Shown: positions 16,895-25,991 of the stretch, in pieces | Layout of the letters: every line of letters begins with the position of its first letter | How positions within the stretch are numbered: position 1 is the first letter of the stretch | Source of the DNA: Ralstonia sp. ASV6 | GTDB taxonomy: Bacteria; Pseudomonadota; Gammaproteobacteria; Burkholderiales; Burkholderiaceae | Length of the DNA: 56,149 bases | Assembly (NCBI RefSeq): GCF_016429285.1 | Contig: NZ_JAELUI010000013.1 | Coordinates: forward strand, 1-56,149 | Reading direction: 5' to 3' | Made by a program: the position numbers and the translations under genes | The notes under the pieces: generated by a model | What the model was told of the DNA's origin: nothing | The model's database searches: none | The model's input: the letters and a program-made list of their open reading frames with translations, nothing else

Positions 16895-18088
16895 ATGCAG
16901 ACCCGTTTCACCGCTTCCGTCTTCTCTTCCGCCGCTGCCACCGTTGTTGCTGCAGCCTCGCTCGTCACAGCGTTGCCGGCCGCGGCGCAGTCCGTGCCCG
17001 CCCCGCAAGTCGCGGCCCGCTCGTGGATGCTGACTGACGTGACCAGCGGCCAGGTGCTCGCTGGCGCCAACATGGACGAGCGCATCGAGCCCGCCTCGCT
17101 CACCAAGCTGATGACGGCCTACCTGGTGTTCGAGGCCGTGCGCGACGGCAAGCTCAAGTACGACCAGATGGTCACGCCCACCGAGACCGTGCGCAGCGTC
17201 AAGACGGATGAATCACGCATGTTCCTGCAGCCGGGCAAGCCCGTGTCGGTACGCGACATGACGCAGGGCCTGATCGTGCAATCGGGCAACGACGCCGCGC
17301 TGGTGCTCGCCGAGGCCGTGGGCGGCACGGAGACCAACTTCGTGATGCTGATGAACCGCGAAGCGCAGCGCCTGGGCATGAAGAACACGCACTTCGCCAA
17401 CGCCGCCGGCCTGCCTGATCCGAACCACTACTCCACGGCACGTGATCTTTCGATCCTGACGGCAGCGCTGATCAAGGATTTCCCGCAGGACTACAAGTTC
17501 TATTCGCAGAAGGATTTCACCTATAACAACATCAAGCAGCCCAACCGCAACCGCCTGCTGTGGCTCGACCCGACCGTTGACGGCGGCAAGACGGGTCACA
17601 CCAAGTCGGCCGGTTACTGCCTGGTCACGTCGGCCAACCGGCCGCTGCCGGATGTGCCGGGTGCAAACCGCCGCCTGCTGTCGGTCATCGTCGGCACCAA
17701 GAGCGACGCCATCCGCACACAGGAAAGCCTGAAGGTCCTGAACTACGGCTACCAGTTCTTCGACACGGTGCGCCTGTACCAGGCCCAGCAGCCGCTGCAG
17801 ACGCCAGACGTGTACAAGGGCCAGGCCAAGACCGTGAAGCTGGGCGTGGCCGAAGACAAGTGGATCACCGTGCCCAAGGGCGCAGGTGCCCGCCTGAAGC
17901 CGGTGCTTGAGCGCCGCGACCCGCTGATCGCCCCGATCACGCAGGGCCAGCAGCTCGGCACGGTCAAGGTGATGGATGGCTCGACCGTGGTATCGGAGTT
18001 CCCGGTGGTGGCGCTGGAAGCCGTGCCGGAAGCCGGCTTTGTGGGCCGCACGATCGACTCGGTCAAGCTGTGGTTTAAAAAGAAGTAA
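16895..18088 (+). CDS. dacC: D-alanyl-D-alanine carboxypeptidase (PBP5/6 family)
   Basis: 397 residues. A Sec signal peptide ends near LPAAAQS. The penicillin-binding motifs are SLTK (Ser68, Lys71), SGN (130-132) and KTG (232-234), then a C-terminal beta-rich domain and a probable amphipathic membrane anchor (TIDSVKLWFKKK). It trims the fifth D-Ala from peptidoglycan stem peptides. The ATG at 16895 has AGGA upstream and gives a normal signal peptide, unlike the earlier TTG. It is followed by ybeD, as in the enterobacterial dacA-ybeD-lipB-lipA arrangement. Confidence 0.94.
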   Translation: MQTRFTASVFSSAAATVVAAASLVTALPAAAQSVPAPQVAARSWMLTDVTSGQVLAGANMDERIEPASLTKLMTAYLVFEAVRDGKLKYDQMVTPTETVRSVKTDESRMFLQPGKPVSVRDMTQGLIVQSGNDAALVLAEAVGGTETNFVMLMNREAQRLGMKNTHFANAAGLPDPNHYSTARDLSILTAALIKDFPQDYKFYSQKDFTYNNIKQPNRNRLLWLDPTVDGGKTGHTKSAGYCLVTSANRPLPDVPGANRRLLSVIVGTKSDAIRTQESLKVLNYGYQFFDTVRLYQAQQPLQTPDVYKGQAKTVKLGVAEDKWITVPKGAGARLKPVLERRDPLIAPITQGQQLGTVKVMDGSTVVSEFPVVALEAVPEAGFVGRTIDSVKLWFKKK

Positions 18089-18108
18089 TCGACCCCATTT
18101 ACTTCGAC

Positions 18109-18408
18109 ATGACCTCTTCGCACACACCCCCGCCGGGCCACATCCCGCCCGAGCAATCGCTGATCGAGTATCCGAGCGACTTCCCCATCAAGGTGATGGG
18201 GGCGATGCAGGATGATTTTGCCGAGACGATCGTACAGCTGGTTCAGCAGCACGATCCGGAGTTCCATGCCGGTCGCCTGGAAATGCGCCCGTCGTCGAGC
18301 GGCAATTACCTCGGCCTGACCGTCATCGTGCGCGCCACCAGCCGCGAGCAGCTCGATGCGCTGTACCAGGCGCTGACCAGCCACCCGATGGTCAAGATCG
18401 TGCTGTAA
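18109..18408 (+). CDS. ybeD: YbeD-family protein (DUF493)
   Basis: A 99-residue small regulatory-type protein: YPSDFPIKVMGAMQDDF near the start and GNYLGLTVIVRATSREQLDALYQAL near the end match the DUF493/YbeD family, an ACT-like fold. Function is not established; the gene is classically found between the D-Ala carboxypeptidase and lipB. Here it follows dacC by 20 nt and is closed by a terminator. Confidence 0.92.
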   Translation: MTSSHTPPPGHIPPEQSLIEYPSDFPIKVMGAMQDDFAETIVQLVQQHDPEFHAGRLEMRPSSSGNYLGLTVIVRATSREQLDALYQALTSHPMVKIVL

Positions 18409-18427
18409 GACACCTCGCGCGCCAAGC

Positions 18428-18455
18428 AAAACGCCCCGGTCATGCCGGGGCGTTT
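18428..18455. terminator. Bidirectional terminator after ybeD
   Basis: AAACGCCCCGG/CCGGGGCGTTT stem between the convergent ybeD and LysR genes. Confidence 0.82.
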
Positions 18456-18487
18456 GCATTTGCGACATGTGCGAAGCCGGTCAGGCG

Positions 18488-19450
18488 TCACCCTTTGGCG
18501 ACGTGACCCAGGCAGACGGTGTTGTCGTCCATCAACCGCTCCAGCTTGAGCTTGAATGCGGCAATCTCGGGCAGCAGCCACGCACGGAACGCCTGCATCT
18601 TGGGCGTTTGCAGCGCGCTGTGGGGGCAGACGAAGTAGTAGTTCCATGGGCACGGCGTCGTCGTCTCGAACAGGCGCACCACGCGGCCCGCAAGCAACTC
18701 GTTGAAGGCCAGCGTCGGGCGGATCAGCGCAATGCCCTGCCCGGCCGCCGCGGCCTGCAGCAGCAGCGATGAATCCTGGAACATCAGCCCGCCGCGCGGC
18801 TCGACAAACCCCTCCATGCCAGCGGCCTCGAACCAGGGCGTCCAGTCCTCCCCCTCGCTGCGCAGCAGGGTCATGCCCGCCATTTCGGACAGCGTGCGTG
18901 GCAAGCGGCCACCGTTGTACGACGGGCTGCAGATCGGGAAGAACACGTCGTCGAGCAGCTTCTCCACATACAGGCCCGGATAGTTGCCCGAGCCCATGCG
19001 CAAGGCCACATCCACCTCTTCGCGCCCGAAATCGACCAGCGCAGGGCTGGAGAACAGCTCCACCTCCAGCTCCGGATGACGCTCGATGAAGGTGCCGATA
19101 TGCGGCGTCAGCCAGCGCGCCGCAAACGACGGCATGGTGCTGATGGCCAGGCGGTTGTCGCGGTTGCCGGCGCGCAGTTGATGCGTGGCCTGGGCGATCT
19201 GGTCGAGCGCCTCGCGCACGCGATCGGCATAGACACGGCCCGCATGCGTGAGCGTGACACGCTTGCCGCGCCGCTCGAAGAGTGGCACACCCAGCTCCTC
19301 CTCCAGGGTGCGCATCTGATGGCTGACCGCACCGTGCGTGACGAACAACTCCGTCGCTGCACGCGAAAAGCTCTCATAGCGGGCTGCCGCCTCGAACACG
19401 CGCAGCGCGCCCAGTGGCGGTAGGCGCATCGGTTCGCGGATCTCCGTCAT
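18488..19450 (-). CDS. LysR-family regulator (GcvA-like)
   Basis: 320 residues: an N-terminal helix-turn-helix (LPPLGALRVFEAAARYESFSRAA, FVTHGAVSHQMRTLEEEL) and a C-terminal effector-binding domain with FAARWLTPHIGTF and DVALRMGSGNYPGL. It resembles the GcvA subgroup. GGAGGG precedes the ATG at 19450. It is divergent from a DUF2917 gene, the probable target. Confidence 0.92.
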   Translation of the reverse strand: MTEIREPMRLPPLGALRVFEAAARYESFSRAATELFVTHGAVSHQMRTLEEELGVPLFERRGKRVTLTHAGRVYADRVREALDQIAQATHQLRAGNRDNRLAISTMPSFAARWLTPHIGTFIERHPELEVELFSSPALVDFGREEVDVALRMGSGNYPGLYVEKLLDDVFFPICSPSYNGGRLPRTLSEMAGMTLLRSEGEDWTPWFEAAGMEGFVEPRGGLMFQDSSLLLQAAAAGQGIALIRPTLAFNELLAGRVVRLFETTTPCPWNYYFVCPHSALQTPKMQAFRAWLLPEIAAFKLKLERLMDDNTVCLGHVAKG

Positions 19451-19527
19451 ATTCCCTCCGGATTCTTGTTGTGCCGCTTCTGGCCTCTATGTGAGCTGCA
19501 CTATCAAAGACAGCAATATATATCGTT

Positions 19528-19555
19528 TTGTACTAGGCAACCAAACACCTAGACT
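19528..19555 (+). promoter_or_regulatory. Candidate sigma-70 promoter of the DUF2917 gene
   Basis: TTGTAC (-35), 16 nt, TAGACT (-10), in an unusually AT-rich stretch between two divergent genes; the -10 is 45 nt before the ATG. Confidence 0.5.
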
Positions 19556-19599
19556 ACTTCCACGGCAGCCCCCGCCTCGATGCCGTGAAGGAGCCGATC

Positions 19600-19959
19600 A
19601 TGAAAGCTGTACTAACAAAAATTGTATTCACTCTCCAACCCGGTGAAGTGGTGGCACTGCGTATGCCAGCGAACCAGAACCTGCGCGTTGAAGAGGCCCA
19701 TGGCCGTGACGTATGGGTCACGCATGAGAACAAAGCCGGCGATGAATGGCTGCATGCCGGCGGTAGCGTCGCTGTAAAGCGTGGTGAAGAAATTGTCGTC
19801 TCGGTGGACCCGAAAGCCGCCGGTCCGGTGTCGCTGGCCGTGGAAGCGCTGGACGGCCACATGCCGCGCAAGCCGTGGCACGTGACGGACGGCTGGCGCC
19901 ATACGCTCGCAGCACTCGGCTGGAACGAGCACGCCGAAACGCCGATCGTGGCCGCCTGA
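19600..19959 (+). CDS. DUF2917 domain protein
   Basis: 119 residues, cupin-like beta-rich: LQPGEVVALRMPANQNLRVEEAHGRDVWVTHE and GDEWLHAGGSVAVKRGEEIVV match DUF2917, whose role is unknown. The ATG at 19600 is chosen because AAGGAG is 7 nt upstream; the GTG at 19585 is less likely. It is divergent from a GcvA-like LysR gene. Confidence 0.85.
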   Translation: MKAVLTKIVFTLQPGEVVALRMPANQNLRVEEAHGRDVWVTHENKAGDEWLHAGGSVAVKRGEEIVVSVDPKAAGPVSLAVEALDGHMPRKPWHVTDGWRHTLAALGWNEHAETPIVAA

Positions 19960-20022
19960 ATGGACCACCTGAGCACGCCAAACCTGTTTTAGCCTCCTTT
20001 CGCGGCGTATGCCGTGAAAGCC

Positions 20023-20065
20023 CGATGCCGGCGCGATGCCTCCCATCGCGCCGGCATCGTTTTTT
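20023..20065 (+). terminator. Strong terminator upstream of lipB
   Basis: A perfect 16-bp stem (20023-20038 with 20044-20059), a 5-nt loop and TTTTTT. It isolates the DUF2917 gene from lipB. Confidence 0.95.
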
Positions 20066-20137
20066 GGGGCCAACCCTGCAAGAGAGTTGGACAAAGGCAC
20101 CCGGCACCATCGGCGGCCCTGCGATACACTCGCGAGC

Positions 20138-20839
20138 ATGATTCCGATTGACATCGTCGAACGCGGCTTGCAGGACTACGCCGCGTGCTTCGACGAAATG
20201 CAGACCTTCACCGCCAACCGCAACAAACCCGGCGGTCCCGACACCCCCGACACGATCTGGCTGGTCGAACACCCGCCGGTGTTCACGCTTGGGTTGGCGG
20301 GCGATCCAGCACATCTGTTGGCCCCCGGCAACATCCCGTTGGTAAAAGTCGACCGTGGCGGACAGATCACCTATCACGGCCCCGGCCAAGTCGTTGCCTA
20401 CCTCTTGCTGGATCTGCGCCGTCGCGGGCTGTTCGTGAAGGCGCTGGTCGACGCCATCGAGGCCGCCGTTATCGAGACGCTCGCCACGTATAATGTCGCC
20501 TCCGAACGCAAGGCTGGCGCCCCCGGCATCTACCTGTCGAGCGGGCCGCATCAAGGTGCGAAGATCGCCGCGCTGGGGCTGAAGATCCGCAACGGCTGCA
20601 GCTACCACGGCGTGAGCCTGAACTTGGCGATGGACCTGTTGCCCTTCACGCAGATCAACCCGTGTGGCTATGCCGGCCTGGAAACCGTCGATATGGTGAC
20701 CGCTGGTGCCCACGATGCGTCCGGGCGCACGGTCGATGCAAGCGACTGGCAACCCGTTTCCCGCGTACTGGCCAATGCGCTGGTCGCCCAATTGCAGCAA
20801 CGCGCGCAAGCGCAACCCGCCGAGGTCGCTACCGCGTAG
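20138..20839 (+). CDS. lipB: LipB, octanoyl-ACP:protein N-octanoyltransferase
   Basis: 233 residues. The LipB signature [14 protein letters not shown] is at about residues 71-84, the catalytic Lys142 in [11 protein letters not shown] and Cys176 in [10 protein letters not shown]. It moves octanoate from acyl-carrier protein to lipoyl domains, the first step of lipoate assembly. I chose the ATG at 20138; the earlier in-frame codon would run into the terminator. lipA follows 57 nt downstream. Confidence 0.97.
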   Translation: MIPIDIVERGLQDYAACFDEMQTFTANRNKPGGPDTPDTIWLVEHPPVFTLGLAGDPAHLLAPGNIPLVKVDRGGQITYHGPGQVVAYLLLDLRRRGLFVKALVDAIEAAVIETLATYNVASERKAGAPGIYLSSGPHQGAKIAALGLKIRNGCSYHGVSLNLAMDLLPFTQINPCGYAGLETVDMVTAGAHDASGRTVDASDWQPVSRVLANALVAQLQQRAQAQPAEVATA

Positions 20840-20896
20840 TGATTGGCAAGCAGGACCTGACCCAAGCGTGTGTCACAAGCGCACGCGGAGAACACG

Positions 20897-21898
20897 ATGA
20901 CCGATTCCGCCACCGGCGCCGCTGAAAGCGCCGTCACCTCCGTCCCGTCGAACAAACCTTACGACGCCACGGCCAAGCAGAAGTCACTCGACAAGACTGC
21001 GCGCATCCCCATCAAGATCGTGCCGGCCGAGAAGCTCAAGAAGCCGGACTGGATTCGCGTCAAGGCCGCCACCGGCAATTCGCGCTTCTACGAAATCAAG
21101 GACATCCTGCGCGCCAACAATCTGGTGACGGTGTGCGAAGAGGCAAGCTGCCCGAACATCGGCGAATGCTTTGGCAAGGGCACGGCCACGTTCATGATCA
21201 TGGGCGACAAGTGCACGCGCCGCTGCCCGTTCTGCGACGTAGGCCACGGCCGCCCGGACCCGCTGGATGTGAACGAGCCGGAAAACCTGGCCAAGACCAT
21301 CGCCCAGCTCAAGCTCAACTACGTCGTCATCACCAGCGTCGACCGCGACGACCTGCGTGACGGCGGTGCCCAGCATTACGTCGATTGCATCTCGCGTACG
21401 CGCGCACTGTCGCCGGCCACGCGCATTGAGGTGCTGGTGCCGGACTTCCGTGGCCGCCTGGAGAAGGCGCTGGATATCCTCCAGGAATGCCCGCCGGACG
21501 TAATGAACCACAACCTCGAAACCGTGCCGCGTTTGTACAAGCAGGCGCGCCCGGGCGCGGACTACGCGCACTCGCTCAAGCTGCTGAAGGACTTCAAGGC
21601 CCGCAACCCGAACGTGCCGACCAAGTCCGGCCTGATGGTCGGCCTGGGTGAAACGGATGAGGAAATCCTGGAAGTCATGCGCGACATGCGCGAGCACGAC
21701 ATCGACATGCTGACCATCGGCCAGTACCTGGCTCCGTCGGGCCACCACCTGCCGGTGCTGCGCTACGTGCACCCGGACACCTTCAAGATGTTCGAGGAGA
21801 AGGCCTACGAAATGGGCTTCACGCACGCCGCCGTGGGCGCCATGGTGCGCAGCTCGTACCATGCCGATCAGCAGGCGCACGAAGCCGGCGTGGTCTGA
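20897..21898 (+). CDS. lipA: LipA, lipoyl synthase
   Basis: A 333-residue radical-SAM enzyme. The auxiliary [4Fe-4S] cluster is bound by Cys80, Cys85 and Cys91 ([12 protein letters not shown]), and the radical-SAM cluster by Cys106, Cys110 and Cys113 (CTRRCPFC). The C-terminal VRSSYHAD holds the conserved Ser that ligates the auxiliary cluster. It inserts two sulfurs into protein-bound octanoyl groups. GCGGAG precedes the ATG. Confidence 0.98.
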   Translation: MTDSATGAAESAVTSVPSNKPYDATAKQKSLDKTARIPIKIVPAEKLKKPDWIRVKAATGNSRFYEIKDILRANNLVTVCEEASCPNIGECFGKGTATFMIMGDKCTRRCPFCDVGHGRPDPLDVNEPENLAKTIAQLKLNYVVITSVDRDDLRDGGAQHYVDCISRTRALSPATRIEVLVPDFRGRLEKALDILQECPPDVMNHNLETVPRLYKQARPGADYAHSLKLLKDFKARNPNVPTKSGLMVGLGETDEEILEVMRDMREHDIDMLTIGQYLAPSGHHLPVLRYVHPDTFKMFEEKAYEMGFTHAAVGAMVRSSYHADQQAHEAGVV

Positions 21899-21925
21899 TC
21901 GCCAGCCAGAAACGCGGCACAAACA

Positions 21926-21959
21926 AAAAGGGCCTTGGGGTTGAACCCAAGGCCCTTTT
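21926..21959. terminator. Bidirectional terminator between lipA and repeat protein
   Basis: AAAAGGGCCTTGGG/CCCAAGGCCCTTTT stem with a 6-nt loop between convergent genes. Confidence 0.95.
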
Positions 21960-21976
21960 GCTTTGGTGCAGTTCGA

Positions 21977-22438
21977 TTAGACGTTCGAAGCAGCGTCCTT
22001 CGGATACGAAGCATCGCCGTTCCACGACAGGTAACCGTAGGTGTCAGCCTGACGGTCAGCACCTTGCGTGTACGGGTCGAACTTGGCTGCAGCGCCATCC
22101 GTGTACGGATCAGCCTTGGCGATTGCACCATCGGTGTACGGGTCAGCCTTGCCGACGGCACCTTGGGTGTACGGGTCAAAGCGATCGCCCTTCCACGACA
22201 GGTAGCCGTAGGTGTCAGCCTGACGATCGGCGCCTTGCGTATAGACATCGTACTTGGCGGCAGCGCCCTGGGTGTACGGATCAGCCTTGGCGACAGCACC
22301 TTGCGTGTACGGATCGGCGCCGGTTTGCACAGCGGCGGCAGCCGGTTGGGCCGACAGCAGTGCAGCGGAAGCGGACACGGTGGCCACCAGGGCCAGCAGA
22401 GCATTACGGGAAAAGCGGGTTGCGAGACGGGTGTTCAT
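21977..22438 (-). CDS. Secreted tandem-repeat protein (DPYTQGA repeats), unknown function
   Basis: 153 residues. A signal peptide (about 1-36, ending QPAAAA) precedes an array of 11-residue units of the form xDPYT(Q/D)GA(V/A/I)xK: seven units in two blocks, each block closed by ADTYGYLSW(K/N)GD. The mature protein is small, Asp/Tyr/Thr-rich, has no cysteine, and should lie in the periplasm or outside the cell. Spacing of charged and aromatic residues suggests a repetitive beta or solenoid-like fold, but I know no family with this motif. AAGGAG precedes the ATG. It is expressed alone, with a terminator behind. Confidence 0.8.
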   Translation of the reverse strand: MNTRLATRFSRNALLALVATVSASAALLSAQPAAAAVQTGADPYTQGAVAKADPYTQGAAAKYDVYTQGADRQADTYGYLSWKGDRFDPYTQGAVGKADPYTDGAIAKADPYTDGAAAKFDPYTQGADRQADTYGYLSWNGDASYPKDAASNV

Positions 22439-22766
22439 GATTGGCTCCTTGTGTGCCTAGGTATTCGGTTGCGCTCAGTTCGTTGCGCTTGAGATCAGAA
22501 TAGATCGTTGCCTCTCATGAATAAATAACCATATCAAGAAAAGACTGTTCTTCATACATCAACAATTAATATGTGAACAAGACGGCACATACGTCGCGCC
22601 AAACCTAGGGCTGACATGGGATAACGGCGTGCTGCCGCGCAGCGTTTTCTGTGGCTGGTCGCCTGATTGGTCAACGATGCCTTGGCACAGAACCGCACCA
22701 AGGAGCGTGCACTGCCCTTGGCGCTGGCGCAGCATCGCGCACCCAGCGCCTCCACGCTGAACCAAT
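22439..22766. other. Intergenic stretch with no gene seen
   Basis: 328 bp between the repeat-protein start and the MDR oxidoreductase stop. It holds the repeat protein's leader and an AT-rich part (about 22500-22580) that probably contains its promoter; no convincing -35/-10 pair, RNA gene or open frame was recognised. Confidence 0.6.
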
Positions 22767-23756
22767 TCAGACCGTCACAACGATCTTGCCGAACTGCTGG
22801 TTGGATTCCAGATAGCGGTGGGCCTCGACGATCTGCTCCAGCGGAAACACACGGTCGATCACCGGCTTGAGCGCGCCAGAGGCCAGTCCATCGAGGATGA
22901 ACTGCTTGGCAGCGGCCAGCTTGGCGGGGTCCCGCACCACCAGCTTGTACTGATAGCCCTGCACCGTCAGTTGCTTGCCCAGCACCGGGAACAGCGGGAA
23001 CACGGTCGCCCCCGCGCTCAGTGCGCCGTACTCGATCAGGATGCCGTCTTCCGCCAACGCCTCGGCCAGTTGCTGCAGAACCGGGCCGGCGATCGGGTCG
23101 AAGGCCACGCGCGCGCCCTTGCCTTGCGTGATGTCCGTCACGCGGGTAACCAGATCCTCTTCATTGGTGACGATCACGTGGTCGGCGCCCGCCTCGCGCA
23201 ACGCCCGCGCCTTGTCGCTGGTGCGCGTGCTGGCAATGGCAGTGGCGCCCACCATGCGCGCCACTTGGATCGCCGCCAGCCCGACGCTGCTCGACGCGGC
23301 GGTGATGATGACCACGTCACCGCGCTTGAGCTTGGCGATGTCGATCAGCGCACCCCATACGGTCACGTACTGCATCCATAGCGCTGCGGCCTCGGTCCAG
23401 CCCAGCGAGGCCGGGTGCTTGACCACCACCTCCGCCGGCACGGTGGCCACTTCGCCATACATGCCCCAGCGGGTGATCGACAGCGGCGGTACCACGCTCA
23501 CTGCATCGCCAATTGCAAAGCCCGTCACCCCCGCGCCGATGGCGCTGACGATGCCGGCTGCCTCATAGCCGAGTCGGGCCGGAAACACCGGCGCCTCGAC
23601 GTATTGCCCCGAGCGGAACATTGATTCGGCCCGGTTCAGGCCGAGTGCCTTGACCTGCAGGGTGATTTCGCCCGGCCCCGGCGGCGCGACTTCGATGTCG
23701 TCAAAGCGCAGCACTTCCGGGCCGCCGTTTTCGTGAATGCGTACAACGCGCGCCAT
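22767..23756 (-). CDS. MDR-family NADPH:quinone oxidoreductase / alcohol dehydrogenase-like
   Basis: 329 residues of the medium-chain dehydrogenase fold: GYEAAGIVSAIGAGV near residue 63 and a nucleotide-binding stretch ITAASSSVGLAAIQVARMVGA (about 150-170). The Cys ligands of zinc alcohol dehydrogenases are lacking, so it is more likely a zinc-free quinone or enone reductase. GGAGAG precedes the ATG. It is divergent from a LysR gene that probably regulates it. Confidence 0.88.
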   Translation of the reverse strand: MARVVRIHENGGPEVLRFDDIEVAPPGPGEITLQVKALGLNRAESMFRSGQYVEAPVFPARLGYEAAGIVSAIGAGVTGFAIGDAVSVVPPLSITRWGMYGEVATVPAEVVVKHPASLGWTEAAALWMQYVTVWGALIDIAKLKRGDVVIITAASSSVGLAAIQVARMVGATAIASTRTSDKARALREAGADHVIVTNEEDLVTRVTDITQGKGARVAFDPIAGPVLQQLAEALAEDGILIEYGALSAGATVFPLFPVLGKQLTVQGYQYKLVVRDPAKLAAAKQFILDGLASGALKPVIDRVFPLEQIVEAHRYLESNQQFGKIVVTV

Positions 23757-23807
23757 GTTGGCTCTCCGTTAAAGAATCGAGCCCTGACTATAATTAGCGT
23801 CAATTCG

Positions 23808-23819
23808 GAGATAAATCTC
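23808..23819. promoter_or_regulatory. Candidate LysR operator
   Basis: The inverted repeat GAGAT-N2-ATCTC lies in the 101-bp region shared by the divergent oxidoreductase and LysR genes. Confidence 0.45.
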
Positions 23820-23857
23820 GACTCTGATCCATCTATTGAAACGATTGGTTTGTAATC

Positions 23858-24751
23858 ATGGATCGACTCACCAGCATGGCGGTCTTTGTCAAAGCCGCCG
23901 AAACAGGTTCGTTTGCCTCGGCCGGCATAGCGCTGGGGCTGTCTTCGCAACTGGTGGGCAAGCACGTGCGCTTTCTGGAGGCGCACTACGGCATGCGTCT
24001 GATCAACCGCACCACGCGCCGCCAGAGCCTGACCGAAGCCGGCCGCGCGTTCTACGAGCGCAGCCGCGCCGTGCTGGCGGAGTCCGAAGCGGTCGATGCG
24101 CTGGCCGCCAATCTGCAAGCCGAGCCACGTGGCACGCTGCGTATCAACGCGCCCATCAGCTTTGGCGTGCATTGTCTGGTGCCGATGCTGGCGTCGTATC
24201 TGCGCACCTATCCCGAAGTGCAGGTCGACCTGACGCTGTCCGATCGTATTGCCGATGTGGTGGACGAAGGCTATGACGCGGTGATCCGCATCGCGCCGCT
24301 GGCCGATTCCGGACTGATCGCCCGGGCACTGATGCCGTACCGGTTGGTGGTGTGTGCCTCGCCCGCGTACCTGGCCACACATGGCACGCCACAGCACCCG
24401 AACGAACTTGCGGAGCACGAATGCCTGGGCTTTGCCTACTGGGCGCTGCCCACCGCGCTCGACTGGCAGTTCACCGATGCACACGGACAGGAGCACGCCG
24501 TGCGCGTGAAGAGCCGCTTCTCGATCAACAACGGGGCCGGGCTGCGGATGGCGGCGCTCGAAGGGCTGGGCATCATCCTGCAGCCCGTGGAGTTGGTGCA
24601 GGAAGACCTCGCCCGCGGCAAGCTGGTCCAACTGCTGACGGAATACGAACCGCCGTCTCGGCCGATCCACCTGCTCTACTCGCCCGACCGGCGGCCCACG
24701 CCCAAGCTGCGCAGCTTCATCGATGCCGTGATCGCTGCATTCGGCAAATAG
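23858..24751 (+). CDS. LysR-family transcriptional regulator
   Basis: 297 residues: an N-terminal helix-turn-helix (MAVFVKAAETGSFASAGIALGLSSQLVGKHVRFLE) and an effector domain with GTLRINAPISFG and DAVIRIAPLADSGLIAR, typical of the CrgA/DsdC-like subgroup. It is divergent from the MDR oxidoreductase. The inducer is unknown. Confidence 0.92.
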   Translation: MDRLTSMAVFVKAAETGSFASAGIALGLSSQLVGKHVRFLEAHYGMRLINRTTRRQSLTEAGRAFYERSRAVLAESEAVDALAANLQAEPRGTLRINAPISFGVHCLVPMLASYLRTYPEVQVDLTLSDRIADVVDEGYDAVIRIAPLADSGLIARALMPYRLVVCASPAYLATHGTPQHPNELAEHECLGFAYWALPTALDWQFTDAHGQEHAVRVKSRFSINNGAGLRMAALEGLGIILQPVELVQEDLARGKLVQLLTEYEPPSRPIHLLYSPDRRPTPKLRSFIDAVIAAFGK

Positions 24752-24759
24752 CGCAGGCG

Positions 24760-24786
24760 AAAAAAAACCGCGCTCGAAAGCGCGGT
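24760..24786 (-). terminator. Terminator downstream of the small membrane protein gene
   Basis: On the minus strand ACCGCGCT/AGCGCGGT with a 4-nt loop is followed by TTTTTTT. The LysR stop on the other strand is just beside it. Confidence 0.9.
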
Positions 24787-24806
24787 CCTGGCAAAACAAC
24801 ACGAAC

Positions 24807-25109
24807 CTACTGCTGCGCGGGCTGCCCCGGGCGCGGTGCCCCAGGGGCTTCCGCCACTGGCCGCCCTGCCTGCTTGTTCCGCCACCAGCCCATCAGCGTC
24901 AACGCAAGCCAGAAGAATTGCGTCAGGAACGACGACAGGTTGAACGAACCCATCAGCGAAATCAGGATGCAGATCGGCCCGATCATGTTGAGCCGGACGG
25001 CAAATGCACTGGTTGGCGATTTATGTAAGACCTGCACGCCGAAGTGCGCAGAAACATAAGCGGCGACGCCGACCAGACCGACAACGTCGGTAAAACCCAG
25101 GGAGGCCAT
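24807..25109 (-). CDS. Small inner-membrane protein, unknown function
   Basis: 100 residues with about three hydrophobic segments (VVGLVGVAAYVSAHF, MIGPICILISLMGSF, FWLALTLMGWW) and a Pro/Ala/Gln-rich tail. It resembles the CBU_0592-type small permease-like family. It follows the porin gene on the same strand by 63 nt and may be part of the betBA-porin transcript. Confidence 0.75.
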   Translation of the reverse strand: MASLGFTDVVGLVGVAAYVSAHFGVQVLHKSPTSAFAVRLNMIGPICILISLMGSFNLSSFLTQFFWLALTLMGWWRNKQAGRPVAEAPGAPRPGQPAQQ

Positions 25110-25172
25110 GGTGTGTTGCTCTCAGAGCGAAGGTTGTGGGGAAAGGGTTAAAGGAAAGACGCCGCCTGCCGC

Positions 25173-25991
25173 TCAGTACGTCGCCGTCATCTTGAGCACG
25201 ACCGTGCGCCGGCCGAGCGTCATGCGGTCGGCGCCATTACGCGCCGACACCTGGTGGGCATAGGCAGACGCGTCCGCACCTGTGAGGGCGGCGGATAGCG
25301 TCAGAAACTTGTTGATGGGCCGCGACAGCTCGACGCGGTAATCGGTAAAGCTGAACGCGCTGTGGTTGCGCACGTGCTCATGGCCGATGTGCAGGCCTAG
25401 CGTGAAATTGTTAGGCAGTGGCACAGCCCAGTTGGCCTCGGCATAGGTCGAGCCGCGGCTGCCTTTGTCGATGCCGTCGGCCAGCGAGTTGCCATCAAAG
25501 CCGAAGTAGTTCGACAACGATGTCCACAGCTTGACCGACACGCCGTGCCACCCCGTGCCGACCATCCATTCCGTATAGCCGTAGCCGGTGGCTGGGCCGC
25601 CTGCAAAGGCCTTGTCATAGCGGGCACCCGGATACCAGTAGCGATACAGCCCGGTGGTCAGCTCGATGTCGTGCGCGATGGTGGTGGCGTAGCCAACGTA
25701 GGTGTCGATCTCCGCATGGCCGCCAGCGATGACGTGGTCGCTGATCTGCGAGCCCCATGCGCCAATGTGGAGGCCGTTCGGCATCGCGTAATCGATGCCG
25801 GCCTGCAGCGCAGGCTTGCCCCACGTCTGGCGCAGGCCGCGCGACACGTACTGCGAGACGACGGAAGCGTTGGCCGACCAGCGTTTGTCCTCACTGGCCG
25901 GTGCCTCATCGGCAAACGCAGTGGACGTGGGGAGTACGGCAGCGCAAGCCGCTGCCCCACCCAGCATCGTCGCGACCTTGCGCCAGCGCAT
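25173..25991 (-). CDS. TorF-family putative outer-membrane porin
   Basis: 272 residues. A signal peptide ends at TAFADEAP; the mature part is beta-rich with alternating aromatic residues (SANASVVSQYVSRGLRQTW, YTEWMVGTGWHGVSVKLW) and ends in an aromatic residue (KMTATY), as in outer-membrane barrels of the TorF/Gcw_chp family. Its ATG overlaps the betA stop (ATGA at 25991), so it is translationally coupled to choline dehydrogenase. Likely role, by context: passage of choline or related compounds. Confidence 0.85.
   Translation of the reverse strand: MRWRKVATMLGGAAACAAVLPTSTAFADEAPASEDKRWSANASVVSQYVSRGLRQTWGKPALQAGIDYAMPNGLHIGAWGSQISDHVIAGGHAEIDTYVGYATTIAHDIELTTGLYRYWYPGARYDKAFAGGPATGYGYTEWMVGTGWHGVSVKLWTSLSNYFGFDGNSLADGIDKGSRGSTYAEANWAVPLPNNFTLGLHIGHEHVRNHSAFSFTDYRVELSRPINKFLTLSAALTGADASAYAHQVSARNGADRMTLGRRTVVLKMTATY

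Noticed and set aside
22000-22330. Regular repeats resembling a CRISPR array
   Set aside because: The period is 33 bp, in frame, without unique spacers; it encodes the DPYTQGA repeat protein.
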